Assembly (NCBI GenBank): GCA_010671905.1
Contig: JAAHII010000001.1
Span: 6,348,026 to 6,412,025, forward strand
DNA length: 64,000 bases
Reading direction: 5' to 3'
DNA from: Leptolyngbya sp. SIOISBB
Lineage (GTDB): Bacteria; Cyanobacteriota; Cyanobacteriia; Phormidesmidales; Phormidesmidaceae
Position 1 is the first letter of the stretch. Each line of letters begins with the position of its first letter. The notes under the pieces were generated by a model, which was not told the DNA's origin, searched no databases, and was given only the letters and a program-made list of their open reading frames with translations. This document shows, piece after piece, positions 1 to 8,676 of the stretch. The position numbers were made by a program, and so were the translations under genes.

Positions 1-38
1 CGGGGCATTGCTGTACATCAAATGGAACGTACTGACCT

Positions 39-266
39 ATGTTAACGACCCACAACCTATCTCAAACCGACCAAGCTGCGGCCACGATAGACCGCTCGAT
101 GCTGGTCGCGGCCTATCGCTACCAAGTGCAGACGATTCGCGATCGGCTTGCCGCTTTGCCAGAGTCTGGCCATGAGCACCTGTGCTGTGCCCGTGACCTT
201 CTGGATGAGTCAGAGGCGTACCTATCGCTCTACCTCGATACGCTGACCGGCCAACTCGCGGCCTAA
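39..266 (+). CDS. Small hypothetical protein (75 aa)
   Basis: I do not recognise this protein. It is short, acidic and mostly predicted helical, with a Cys-Cys pair in the middle, and has no signal peptide or membrane segment. It lies upstream of and co-directional with the membrane-protein operon that starts at 353, separated by about 85 bp. That gap holds a GC-rich dyad (cgccaggga ... cccctggcg around 291-323) that may act as a terminator or leader structure. Its place at the edge of a phage-like block suggests an element-encoded gene. Coding is supported only by frame length and context. Confidence 0.45.
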   Translation: MLTTHNLSQTDQAAATIDRSMLVAAYRYQVQTIRDRLAALPESGHEHLCCARDLLDESEAYLSLYLDTLTGQLAA

Positions 267-352
267 CTGAATCGCCATTCAAGTTTTAAGCCGCCAGGGA
301 ATGCCGGAAGCTCCCCCCTGGCGGTTGTCCCCGTTTAAAGGACAGGTTAATT

Positions 353-1252
353 ATGACCAATCTTCGCAATTACCCGCTGCCCAGTTGTGAGCGAGCCACC
401 CGCCAAATCTATCAACGCGACGGGCTGACCTATGAGGCTTACGGTTTCCCTAGTGGCTTCATCTTTGAAAACCAGATTCTGAACCCAGCTAGCTACACGC
501 GCACTCATCCCGGTTGGGTGATGGCTGATAACCGTTATTGCCACTGGGAAGGTACCCCACCTGACCGCTTTTGGAGCCGTAACCCGACTCCATCTCAACC
601 CCAAAATCTCACCACAGAACCCGCCAATCAGCCCCCAGATATCACGACTCAATCAGTCGTGCCAGGGGCAGAAAGTGGCGGGGCTTTTCTATTAGTTTTA
701 GGGCTCATTGGCGCGGCCATCTATGCCGCTTTTCAGCAGCGTAATAACAAACCCGATTTCGCTGATGACTATCATCCCATGGCTGATGTGCCAGGGTTAC
801 CATCTGCCTACACCGATGAGAATTTAGAGTACGTTTACCAGCGCTATCAATACCCGCAATATCAAGGCATTACAGAACCGAACCCGTGGGGCATGACCGA
901 CGCGCCACCGGTGCCCCCCGCCGTATCACCACCACCACCACCACCAAGCTCCACCAGCATTCCACCGGTTGAGGCCACCGATTCCACCACCGGTGGTGGT
1001 GAACCGGTGGCGTCGGTGGAGGCGTTTGAACGGGCCTGGTTACCAGCCCCAAAGCAAGGCTATTTCTTGGGGGATGAAAGTCTGTTGTCCAACAGCAGTC
1101 AAGCCAAATGCATTATTCGCGATGCGCTCAGAGTTGGCCTTTCTACTAATTACTTAATGCAGTATCTGTTTAAGGTTTCTAAGAACTCTAGAAAGCATGA
1201 GCTGCTGAAACAAATCATCGCCTCAGTGCAGGGAGAAACTGGACATGCCTAA
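353..1252 (+). CDS. Single-pass membrane protein with proline-rich stretch (299 aa)
   Basis: The function is unknown. The N-terminal ~100 residues are rich in Tyr, Trp and Pro. One hydrophobic segment follows (about residues 112-129, GGAFLLVLGLIGAAIYAAF-like), then a linker with a run of six prolines and a Thr/Gly-rich stretch. The C-terminal ~65 residues form a compact helical domain. This is a membrane-anchored protein with two soluble parts joined by a flexible linker. The stop overlaps the next gene by 8 bp (1245-1252), so the two are probably translationally coupled. ATG 353 follows a purine-rich aaaggacagg. The proline linker and coupled membrane genes suggest an element-encoded envelope assembly, but no family was recognised. 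Confidence 0.6.
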   Translation: MTNLRNYPLPSCERATRQIYQRDGLTYEAYGFPSGFIFENQILNPASYTRTHPGWVMADNRYCHWEGTPPDRFWSRNPTPSQPQNLTTEPANQPPDITTQSVVPGAESGGAFLLVLGLIGAAIYAAFQQRNNKPDFADDYHPMADVPGLPSAYTDENLEYVYQRYQYPQYQGITEPNPWGMTDAPPVPPAVSPPPPPPSSTSIPPVEATDSTTGGGEPVASVEAFERAWLPAPKQGYFLGDESLLSNSSQAKCIIRDALRVGLSTNYLMQYLFKVSKNSRKHELLKQIIASVQGETGHA

Positions 1253-1934
1253 ACCGCACGGAAATAGACGGCACTCGACTGATAAAGAGGGGCGAATCAG
1301 AATTCCTCAGCCCCCAGTGCAACGAGTTTCGAGTAAGCGGATTGAACTCATCAAGACGGTGGCCGTCATCGCGGCAGTCTGTCTAACGGTCTACGATGCT
1401 TACGTTTCCTATCAGGGCTTTCGCCAGTTGCAGCTCCCGAATCAAGCCCCCATTGTCTTGGCATTGCTAATCCTGATTGTGCAGTTGGCTTCCGGTGCCA
1501 TCCAGCAACTGGGGATGAACCCCTTTCGGGGCATTGGCGGCAGCGGCCCGATGGACTTTGTGTGGATTTGGGTGCTCGCGTCGGTCTATGTCATTGATGT
1601 CGGCTCGAATGCGATCGCCTTTGGCGCGGGGCCGTATTTCTCATTCTGGCGGCTCATCCGGCTCGATATCGATGGCATTGGCATGGGGTTAGTCATTCTG
1701 ATGCTGGCGGGCCTGCTGACCTTTGGGGATGAAATTTTGCTGCGGTTAGTCGATCGCTTAGTCGTGGGCAGTCGAGCCAATGAGGCCAGTGCGAAGAAGG
1801 CGGGCATTGATACGAAGGCTTACAACCGCTACTTACATGGCTATGAGCAACGGGCGATCGCCCAAGCGGATGTGGCGGGGCAACATGCCAGTGTAGATTT
1901 TGAGTGGTTACGCCAGGGAGGCACTGACGTTTAA
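1245..1934 (+). CDS. Polytopic membrane protein, about four TM helices (229 aa)
   Basis: Hypothetical inner-membrane protein. Hydrophobic segments are visible near residues 34-55, 66-88, 99-122 and 145-170, after a basic N-terminus of about 30 residues. The C-terminal ~50 residues are hydrophilic. It overlaps the preceding gene by 8 bp and shares one base with the next gene (TAATG at 1932-1936), so three genes form a coupled unit. The four-helix topology with a cytosolic tail does not match a holin or a family I can name. It belongs to the phage-like or conjugative-like part of the element by context. Confidence 0.6.
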   Translation: MPKPHGNRRHSTDKEGRIRIPQPPVQRVSSKRIELIKTVAVIAAVCLTVYDAYVSYQGFRQLQLPNQAPIVLALLILIVQLASGAIQQLGMNPFRGIGGSGPMDFVWIWVLASVYVIDVGSNAIAFGAGPYFSFWRLIRLDIDGIGMGLVILMLAGLLTFGDEILLRLVDRLVVGSRANEASAKKAGIDTKAYNRYLHGYEQRAIAQADVAGQHASVDFEWLRQGGTDV

Positions 1935-2128
1935 TGCTGCGTTCGATTTGCACCACGGTGATTGAGTTACCGGCTAGGGCTTGGGACTATGGCCAGCGTT
2001 ATCCCTATGAGGCGATCGTCTACGGCCTGGTGCTGGCTGCATTAGCGATGGTGTCTAAGTTGCTATTGGCGCTACTGGCCTATGTGGTGGTGGCTTCTGG
2101 CATCGTGGGTAGCTTGCGAGTCCGTTAG
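1934..2128 (+). CDS. Small membrane protein (64 aa)
   Basis: Unknown short protein with an N-terminal amphipathic portion and one long hydrophobic segment (about residues 30-58, YGLVLAALAMVSKLLLALLAY-like). It is the third gene of a coupled membrane-protein operon, its ATG sharing a base with the stop of the 229-residue gene upstream, and is followed about 35 bp later by a rho-independent terminator. Size and topology suit a holin-like or pore-type protein, but nothing in the residues proves it. Confidence 0.5.
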   Translation: MLRSICTTVIELPARAWDYGQRYPYEAIVYGLVLAALAMVSKLLLALLAYVVVASGIVGSLRVR

Positions 2129-2162
2129 ACTGGGGCACATTAAACAGCTATGCCAACGGATT

Positions 2163-2200
2163 TCCTGACCGCTCCTACATTCCGGGGCGGTTTTTTGTTG
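2163..2200 (+). terminator. Rho-independent terminator after membrane operon
   Basis: A short GC stem (accgc ... gcggt) is followed by tttttt. Its right half and U-tract are nearly identical to the terminator at 2566-2600 (ggggcggttttttgttgg in both), so the two ends appear duplicated from one ancestral gene end. Confidence 0.65.
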
Positions 2201-2232
2201 GGTTAGTCGCGATTTATGGCGGATGCTCGATA

Positions 2233-2550
2233 ATGGAGTCAGCAACAGTGGCACCCATGAGTGAAGAACGCTTTGACCACATCGAAAACCGTCTAGACCG
2301 AGCTGAGGCGCTGCTCGTCAGTACGGGTGAGATGATTGCCCGCGTCGCTCGCCTGTCAGAGGTCAACTCTCAGCAGATTGAGAGCAATTCCCGCGCCATC
2401 ATCGATCTAAATCGCACCATGGCTGATTTAGCTCTACGGTCAGTCAATGACCGCGCCGAGCTTGAAGAATGGCGTCGCACTACCCAAGCCGCGCTCGATA
2501 AGATAGACCGCGTGCTTGACTACCTGATGCAGCGCGACAGTAATGACTAA
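2233..2550 (+). CDS. Coiled-coil protein (105 aa)
   Basis: A soluble, almost wholly helical protein with heptad-like spacing (ERFDHIENRLDRAEALL near the N-terminus) and a C-terminus ending KIDRVLDYLMQRD. No membrane segment is evident. Translation may begin at ATG 2233 or at ATG 2257 (MSEERF). Similar small coiled-coil genes occur twice more in this element (13399-13680 and 17911-18147), both with a membrane segment, and such genes commonly accompany cyanobacterial integrases. The partner and function are unknown. It lies between two near-identical terminators and so is probably a single-gene unit. Confidence 0.6.
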   Translation: MESATVAPMSEERFDHIENRLDRAEALLVSTGEMIARVARLSEVNSQQIESNSRAIIDLNRTMADLALRSVNDRAELEEWRRTTQAALDKIDRVLDYLMQRDSND

Positions 2551-2565
2551 GGTTGCTCCAGCTCC

Positions 2566-2600
2566 CTTTAACCGCCTCACCACACCGGGGCGGTTTTTTG
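2566..2600 (+). terminator. Rho-independent terminator
   Basis: Stem aaccgcc / ggcggtt with a loop of about 12 nt, followed by tttttt. It ends the coiled-coil gene and may also serve the convergent minus-strand frame that stops at 2606. Confidence 0.75.
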
Positions 2601-2605
2601 TTGGC

Positions 2606-2788
2606 TTAACGCAGGCGATCGCGCCGTCTCAGCGCCTCTAGAATCGCCAATCGATAGGTATAGGACAAACTCTCAAAGATGCTGCTTTTCGATGCATGTT
2701 TCTTGACCAACCGGGCACTTTCTTCACGACTGCCCGTAATCGCATTGAGCAAGGCATCCCCGTTTCTCCTGACTTGAAACACATACAT
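2606..2788 (-). CDS. Possible small hypothetical protein (60 aa)
   Basis: A basic 60-residue frame, helical in its second half (SLSYTYRLAILEALRRRDRLR-like), convergent with the coiled-coil gene and stopping 6 bp from the shared hairpin. No family is recognised. The bidirectional terminator argues for a real gene; the short length and lack of a clear ribosome-binding site argue against it. Confidence 0.3.
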   Translation of the reverse strand: MYVFQVRRNGDALLNAITGSREESARLVKKHASKSSIFESLSYTYRLAILEALRRRDRLR

Positions 2789-3432
2789 CGTTGGCGGTGT
2801 TCAGATTCAGGTAAAAGTCGTCCTCTCTACCGCTAAAACTCGCCTTGTTCCTGAGCTTAGGGCTTCTTGTTTGCGAGCCGTTACAGTTAGGGATTGGTTG
2901 AGAAGTTTTGGATCACATCTGAAAACAGGACATTATTGCCCACAATGATGCGGACGTTATCCATTTGGTCAATGGTGGTTGCAAATAGACCAATCTCATG
3001 GATTGTGCCATACCCGAATCATAGTCCAGAGGGGTGGTGAATACACCTTTTCGATAGTACTCATGAATGTACTTCGCCAAAGTGCACACCACTATAGTCA
3101 CAGTAATGTCACATTTAACCTCTATCGTAAAGAGAATTCTTGTCAGCTATGTCGCTTCCTTTTAAAGGCAGTTGCAAGTTGGAGTTTTTGATTCTTTCAT
3201 ATGGAATTCGAGATTTCTACTGTGTTTCACAGCTGGAAGTAAGCCTATAAACTCCTGTCAGGATATCTGATGTAAGACAAGATTTCTGGATGTCTTCGGA
3301 AAAGTTTGAATCGATTGAGTATATATCAAATCTCTTCTCATTTCACACCAATTGACTTGTTCTTAAAAGTCTTACTGATCGCGTTCAGTTAACCGAGGTA
3401 TCTTTTTCGAAAACCTTTGATTAATTTCCTGT
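2789..3432. other. AT-rich intergenic stretch, no supported gene
   Basis: This 640-bp stretch is clearly more AT-rich than the DNA to its left. The open frames in it are short and overlap on both strands, with no start signals or recognisable residues. It marks the change of base composition that continues through the GGDEF-EAL gene, and may be flank carried in with that gene. Confidence 0.5.
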
Positions 3433-3444
3433 GTGGTTCCTATC

Positions 3445-6057
3445 ATGAACTCTGATTTTGGCAAGATTGATTTCTCATATTTTTTGTCTGAGGCTTTACT
3501 TGATTCAGTTGACAATGGAGTTTTGCTCTTCGACAAGATTAGAGGCTTGATAAAGTACAATTCACTATTCTTGGAGCTTTGGGAAGTTCCTTCGTGTTTG
3601 GTAAAGCTAGAAAAAGAGAATGAATTACTAGCCTTTATCTCGGAGAGACTTGTTAGCCCTCAAAGCTTCATCGATACATTTATCTATCTTTGTGGCCACC
3701 CAGAAGCAAAAATCACAGAGGATTTACCTCTTAAGGATGGAAGGTTTTTTGAGCTTTCCTCCAAACCTATGATGTTGAATGATGAAATAGTCACAAGAGT
3801 GTGGCTGTTTAGAGATATTACAGTCCGTAAGACCTCAGAAGTGAATCTCAAGAATAGTGAGGAACGATTTTCATTGGCCATGCACGGAGCCAATGATGGA
3901 TTATGGGACTGGGAATTGGAAACAGATGAGGTCTATTATTCGCCCCGTTGGAAAAGTATGTTGGGGTATACAGAGAATGAGCTTGATGGAAATTTAGAAA
4001 CTTGGAAAAGTATAGTTCACCCAGAGGATAGAGATATTGTTCTATCCAAAGTCAAAGAATATGCTTTGGGGAAACAAGATTCATTCGAAGTAGAAATGCG
4101 AATGCAGCACCGGGATGGACATGAAATTTCTGTTCTATCACGTGCATTTCTTGTAAAGCGAAATTCTGATGGAAAAGCCGTTCGCCTAGTTGGTACTCAC
4201 GTCGATATCACCGGTCGCAAAGAAGCAGAAGATTTTGCTAATAAACATGCCGAAATTTTAGAAATGATTGCAACGGGTAAGTCCGCCCATGACATCTACG
4301 ATGAGATCGCATTAATGTATGAGGTACGTCATCCTGGCATGCGATGTTCAATGCTTGAATTACATGATGGCAGGCTGATGCATGGTGGGGCACCCAGTTT
4401 GCCTAAGGCCTATTGTGAGGCGGTTCATGGTTTGAAAAATGGTCCTGATGTTGGCTCATGCGGTACATCCACCTATACCGGAAAACGGGTTCTCGTTGAG
4501 AACATTGAGACAGATCCGAAGTGGGCAAAAATAAAGCACGTGGCTTTGCCCCATGGCATGCGTTGTTGCTGGTCTGAACCCATCAAAAACTCTTCAGGTA
4601 AGGTGTTGGGTGCATTTGGGATGTATTACAATCATCCGGCATTACCAAATGAAGCAGAGTCCAATGATCTCAAGTCAGCAGCAAGGTTAGCTGGCATTGT
4701 GATGGAACGGGACCAAGCTCAAAAGCGTATCCGTGAGTTGGCCTATACTGATGACCTCACAAAATTGCCTAACCGCGCTAGCTTTTTTCTGAATCTTGAG
4801 AACTCAATCAATGCATTTGGCCAACATAAAAAACGTTTGGGTCTTCTGTATATTGACTTAGATAATTTTAAAAGCGTGAATGACAGTCTGGGACATAATG
4901 CCGGGGACATCTTACTTAAAGAAATTGCTAACCGACTGAAAAGTATTTGTCGTAAGACTGATTTCACTGCACGCTTGAGTGGCGATGAATTCTGTCTCGT
5001 AGTTGAAAATGTAGAGGATACTTATACCGCTACTGGTCTTGTTGCTCAGCGTTGTCTTGAAATGATATCAAAGCCAATTGAGTTGTTAGGCAGAAAATTC
5101 ACACCCGCCTGTAGTATCGGCATTGCTCATTATCCAGACGATGGGAAAGACCTAGCCAAGCTGATCAGGGCGGCGGACATCTCACTGTATGCGGCCAAAG
5201 AATGTGGCAAAAATCAGTATGTTTTTTATAAACCCGAGCTAACTCTTAAAATGGAATATCGCTTTCAAGTTGAGCAAAATCTAAGAGAAGCCGTTGAACA
5301 GCAAAGATTATCTCTCGTCTATCAACCCCAGGTTCAGATTAATACAGGGGAAATAGTTGGTGTCGAAGTCCTATCTCGCTGGCATCATCCACGGCTCGGT
5401 CAAGTTTCGCCACTTGAGTTTATTCCCATCGCCGAAAGAACTGGCATGATTAAACCGCTTACTGAGTGGGTGTTGAAAACGGCTTGTCAACAATCTGTTG
5501 CTTGGAAGAAGGCGGGATTCCCCAAACTGTGTACCGCAGTCAATATTTCTCCTAGCCATCTTCTTGATCCGGATTTTGTCTCGATGATCGAACGCATTAT
5601 TGATGAAACCGGCATGGTTCCTTCGGAACTGGAGCTGGAGGTTACTGAGCACGCTTTCCAGACGAATCAACAGAACTTGTCAATTTCCAGAGATTTAAAG
5701 TCTCTAGGCGTTTCGCTGTCAATTGACGATTTTGGGACTGGTTATTCCTCTTTTTCTTCTCTCAAATATATTCAATTTGACTATCTCAAGATTGACAAAT
5801 ACTTCATTGATGAAATGCTGGTTGATCACAAGTCAAAACTCTTGGTTGGCGCCATGATAGAAATGGGGCATAACCTAGACCATGGCATTATTGCTGAAGG
5901 TGTTGAGACAATAGAGCAGTGTCATATGCTCCAGGATCTGGGTTGTGAAATTGCACAAGGAAATTTTTTTAGCAAACCCATCACTGCAGATGAATTTTCA
6001 AGGCTTATAAAGGATAGAAATCCAATCAGAAATCAAAGAAATCTTCAGTTGATTTAG
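3445..6057 (+). CDS. PAS-PAS-GAF-GGDEF-EAL cyclic-di-GMP signalling protein
   Basis: A soluble bifunctional c-di-GMP regulator. From the N-terminus (counting from GTG 3433) it has a PAS-like segment (about 10-130), a PAS/PAC domain (about 145-260), a GAF domain (about 270-425), a GGDEF domain (about 435-600) and an EAL domain (about 615-865). The cyclase motif is SGDEF rather than GGDEF. RKTD five residues upstream fits the inhibitory I-site. The phosphodiesterase motif is EVL, followed by DDFGTGYSS and EGVET, so metal-binding residues look retained. There is no membrane segment. I prefer ATG 3445; GTG 3433 is possible. The gene is AT-rich compared with its neighbours and has only a short C-terminal tail. 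It looks like cargo inside the integrated element, unlinked to any partner. Confidence 0.93.
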   Translation: MNSDFGKIDFSYFLSEALLDSVDNGVLLFDKIRGLIKYNSLFLELWEVPSCLVKLEKENELLAFISERLVSPQSFIDTFIYLCGHPEAKITEDLPLKDGRFFELSSKPMMLNDEIVTRVWLFRDITVRKTSEVNLKNSEERFSLAMHGANDGLWDWELETDEVYYSPRWKSMLGYTENELDGNLETWKSIVHPEDRDIVLSKVKEYALGKQDSFEVEMRMQHRDGHEISVLSRAFLVKRNSDGKAVRLVGTHVDITGRKEAEDFANKHAEILEMIATGKSAHDIYDEIALMYEVRHPGMRCSMLELHDGRLMHGGAPSLPKAYCEAVHGLKNGPDVGSCGTSTYTGKRVLVENIETDPKWAKIKHVALPHGMRCCWSEPIKNSSGKVLGAFGMYYNHPALPNEAESNDLKSAARLAGIVMERDQAQKRIRELAYTDDLTKLPNRASFFLNLENSINAFGQHKKRLGLLYIDLDNFKSVNDSLGHNAGDILLKEIANRLKSICRKTDFTARLSGDEFCLVVENVEDTYTATGLVAQRCLEMISKPIELLGRKFTPACSIGIAHYPDDGKDLAKLIRAADISLYAAKECGKNQYVFYKPELTLKMEYRFQVEQNLREAVEQQRLSLVYQPQVQINTGEIVGVEVLSRWHHPRLGQVSPLEFIPIAERTGMIKPLTEWVLKTACQQSVAWKKAGFPKLCTAVNISPSHLLDPDFVSMIERIIDETGMVPSELELEVTEHAFQTNQQNLSISRDLKSLGVSLSIDDFGTGYSSFSSLKYIQFDYLKIDKYFIDEMLVDHKSKLLVGAMIEMGHNLDHGIIAEGVETIEQCHMLQDLGCEIAQGNFFSKPITADEFSRLIKDRNPIRNQRNLQLI

Positions 6058-6427
6058 CCTGACCGCCTTAAAATGTCTTGGGTGGGCTCCCACAAAGATG
6101 AGCTATCAATAATATTGCTGAAGGGCCTCGATAGCTCCAAGGGCAGGCTTTTGTTGACCAAAGGCATCTAACCTTCATCGGTTCTATCTCGATCATTGAC
6201 GGTTTCTAGCCGGGAAACATCCTGAGACAAAGATGAATTCACCAGCGGAATTGTTTGACCAGAAGCAACATCCTCACTGGCTAGAAAAGCTTGGATATCA
6301 ACGATTTCAGCTTGGTTTCACCTAATTATGGAGGTTTTTGAACAACGCCCATCGTGACCAATCGCTGGCTTGGCAACGCTCCCAGGATAGTGACGATAAC
6401 GCCTCCCATCCCGTCCCCTAAGGACCT
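6058..6427. other. Intergenic stretch between convergent genes
   Basis: No gene is supported. An 8-bp inverted repeat (gagctatc ... gatagctc, about 6100-6137) follows the GGDEF-EAL gene and could be a weak terminator. The remainder shows no recognisable structure. Confidence 0.4.
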
Positions 6428-7114
6428 TTAGTTTTCGGTTTCTAGGAAACGGGCTTCCAAGGCTTCAACCTTCTGGTTTAACCCCTTGATAGCGGCCACC
6501 AGTTGCACGATGCACTGATTGACATTGACGTGTAGATAGCCACCCGGATCGGTCGTCACCAGGTCAGGGTTAATCGCCTGTAAATCCTGCGCAATGACGC
6601 CCAAATCGTTGTGTACGTTATCGAAGACATCGGTCATGGGGTTATCCCAATCGAACTCGACCAGGGGAATGTTGAGCAAGCCTTGCAGCGCTGCCGCCCA
6701 AAGCGCTTCGCTATCCCTGGTCACAATGTGGGTCTTTAACCGGCGGTCAGAAGCGTTCGAGAGCCAGCCCACCCAGGTCGCATCAACCTGGACGTAAAGC
6801 GCCGTGCCATTCCACTGAAAGTATTTGCAGCGTCCATCAGTATCCATTACCGGCACTTCCCCAGCGGTGGTGCTGCTCACCCCTCTAACTCTCAAATGAT
6901 TTCTGCCAGCGCCCGCGACCCATCGAGAAATCGTGTGACCATGACTCACCGGCGCATAGCTGTGGGAGTGCTGCGCCGGGGCAAACGTGTTGCCAAAATT
7001 GCCAATTGCATTCGTGTTGGCCGTCACCTCATTCTCGATGGCGTCTAAATCCTCATCAGTGAGAAAACCGTACTGACCTAAATCAACAAAGCGAATCGGG
7101 TTAGAGATCGGCAT
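6428..7114 (-). CDS. Tail-fibre-like protein with C-terminal S74 intramolecular chaperone
   Basis: A phage-type receptor-binding or fibre protein. The N-terminal ~120 residues contain a His-rich collar-like stretch (QHSHSYAPVSHGH) and beta-rich sequence. From about residue 120 there is a peptidase S74 / chaperone-of-endosialidase domain: SDRRLKTHI, then FDWDNP, then GVIAQDLQAINPDLV, and a C-terminal coiled coil ending QKVEALEARF. In this family the SD pair at the domain start is the self-cleavage site and the coiled coil drives trimerisation. It is the last gene of a minus-strand operon, 2 bp after its upstream neighbour, as expected for fibre genes at the end of a tail module. At 228 residues it is short for a fibre, so the shaft is minimal. 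Confidence 0.85.
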   Translation of the reverse strand: MPISNPIRFVDLGQYGFLTDEDLDAIENEVTANTNAIGNFGNTFAPAQHSHSYAPVSHGHTISRWVAGAGRNHLRVRGVSSTTAGEVPVMDTDGRCKYFQWNGTALYVQVDATWVGWLSNASDRRLKTHIVTRDSEALWAAALQGLLNIPLVEFDWDNPMTDVFDNVHNDLGVIAQDLQAINPDLVTTDPGGYLHVNVNQCIVQLVAAIKGLNQKVEALEARFLETEN

Positions 7115-7116
7115 AG

Positions 7117-8667
7117 CTAGATAAACGTAGTTTGGGTGAACTCTGGGGGCGCCTCATCGGGCCAGAGCGGAATGGTGAAATTGTTGTCTGTAAAGGCATT
7201 CCCCTCAGCATCGATGTAGCTGCTGCCATCCGGGTCAAAACGCCGGACCAGTAGCTTGAGCCGGTACGGATACATGCGCGTCATCCGCTTGCGCACGCGA
7301 ATATCACGGTCCTTCTCCTGAGTGACCGAGAGGGTCACAATGTCAGCCGTCGAGAGCGTCAAGAGGTCGCGTAACTTCTCCTCCGCTTCCAAAGCCGTCC
7401 CCCCATAGACTGCCATTTGCCGCCCATTGTCGAGATTGGCCGTGGCGCGAAACTCCCCCCAGTTGTAAGGCCGCACCGCGCGCTTGAGCTCTACCCAATT
7501 CACGACCTGTTCTAAATCGGGAATGGTGTAATCGGCATACCGGGCACGGGTGCCATCGGGTCGCCGGGTGGCTCTGCCAGGAATATCCTTGAACGTGATT
7601 GTGGCCTTGCGGCGGTGCGGTTGTGCCCGCAGGTAGTCCCCAATCGGCTGACCCACAATTTCACCCACATCGCGATTGCCCAACACCCTGAGATTGGTAA
7701 TCGCCTGCTGGGCACGCTCCTTCACTTCCGCTTCCGTGCCCTCGACATAGATCCGCTCATGGGGGCTTTGCACATCCGGAATGATGGTCACCGCCCGCGA
7801 TGCCGTCTGTCCTTTGCGGCCTTCCTGCAGCTTGGTTTGCTGGTAAGCGGTATCGAGTTCGTTGGCGATGACATAACCCGCCTCAATAAAGCTGTCAATG
7901 TACTCCTCAACGGCATTCTCGACAAAGGCCCGGATGCGGTCACTCTCAATGCGCTCAATCTGGGTTTCCACCTCCCCCGCAAAGGTTAAGGTTGGGGAAC
8001 CCTCTAACCCCCATTCATTGAGAATGAAATCCGCATTCTCCGGGCCAAAGTAAACCCGGAGGAGGTTGGGCGGCACGCGTTTAATCAACCCTCTCAATCG
8101 CTTGTAGCCTTCTAAAACCGTGTTGTTGGAAACGGTCGAAACGGTTTGAGTGATGGCCGATCTCAACACCGCCTGAATTTCGTCGATGGCTTCTGCCGTC
8201 GTGGCCCCGGCAATCGCCTTAGCTAACGTGGCCCCGCCAATCACCGGCACCGCCATCCCTAACCCGTAACCGACGCCAATCCCCGTCAGCCAGCCCAACC
8301 CGGCCCCCGTCGCGGCTCCCCAAGTCGAGAACAGCGCAATCGTGTTGTTAGCCTGCAAAGCCGTGATTTCGACATCGGTCGAATTCCAGTCAAAGACTGC
8401 TATCCGGGCAGCACTGTTGACAATCCAGCCCCAAATCCGCCCGAAGTTGATCTTCGAGAGCCCCCATTGAATCAAGTCCCACGCGCCCTGGGCTAGCCAG
8501 CCCGTGCCCCGTGAGAGAAATGAGATGACTCGGCCCACGATGCCATCTGGTCCCTGGTCCACATCGCTAAAGGCCAACGACGTTTCAATTAGCCGGGTAC
8601 CTTTATCCCCGACGACCTCACGGACGGCCCGACTAGCCAGACTTTTGACGGCAATGCTAATGGCCAT
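7117..8667 (-). CDS. Element structural-block protein with glycine-rich hydrophobic segment (516 aa)
   Basis: No family was recognised. Residues ~117-155 form a glycine- and alanine-rich hydrophobic stretch (GAGLGWLTGIGVGYGLGMAV-like) that could insert in a membrane. A helical region follows (about 155-290), then a mixed alpha/beta C-terminal half with basic runs (VRKRMTRMYPYRLKLLVRR). The gene sits 9 bp after the 270-residue gene and 2 bp before the S74 fibre gene, so it is co-expressed with them. Position next to the fibre and the amphipathic glycine segment suggest a virion or secretion-type component, perhaps membrane-penetrating. This is inference from context only. Confidence 0.6.
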   Translation of the reverse strand: MAISIAVKSLASRAVREVVGDKGTRLIETSLAFSDVDQGPDGIVGRVISFLSRGTGWLAQGAWDLIQWGLSKINFGRIWGWIVNSAARIAVFDWNSTDVEITALQANNTIALFSTWGAATGAGLGWLTGIGVGYGLGMAVPVIGGATLAKAIAGATTAEAIDEIQAVLRSAITQTVSTVSNNTVLEGYKRLRGLIKRVPPNLLRVYFGPENADFILNEWGLEGSPTLTFAGEVETQIERIESDRIRAFVENAVEEYIDSFIEAGYVIANELDTAYQQTKLQEGRKGQTASRAVTIIPDVQSPHERIYVEGTEAEVKERAQQAITNLRVLGNRDVGEIVGQPIGDYLRAQPHRRKATITFKDIPGRATRRPDGTRARYADYTIPDLEQVVNWVELKRAVRPYNWGEFRATANLDNGRQMAVYGGTALEAEEKLRDLLTLSTADIVTLSVTQEKDRDIRVRKRMTRMYPYRLKLLVRRFDPDGSSYIDAEGNAFTDNNFTIPLWPDEAPPEFTQTTFI

Positions 8668-8676
8668 GAGTCCCCC

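Noticed and set aside
2163-2600. The two similar terminators as a duplicated att site
   Set aside because: Similarity is limited to the right half of the stem and the U-tract, and no integrase or tRNA sequence is nearby.
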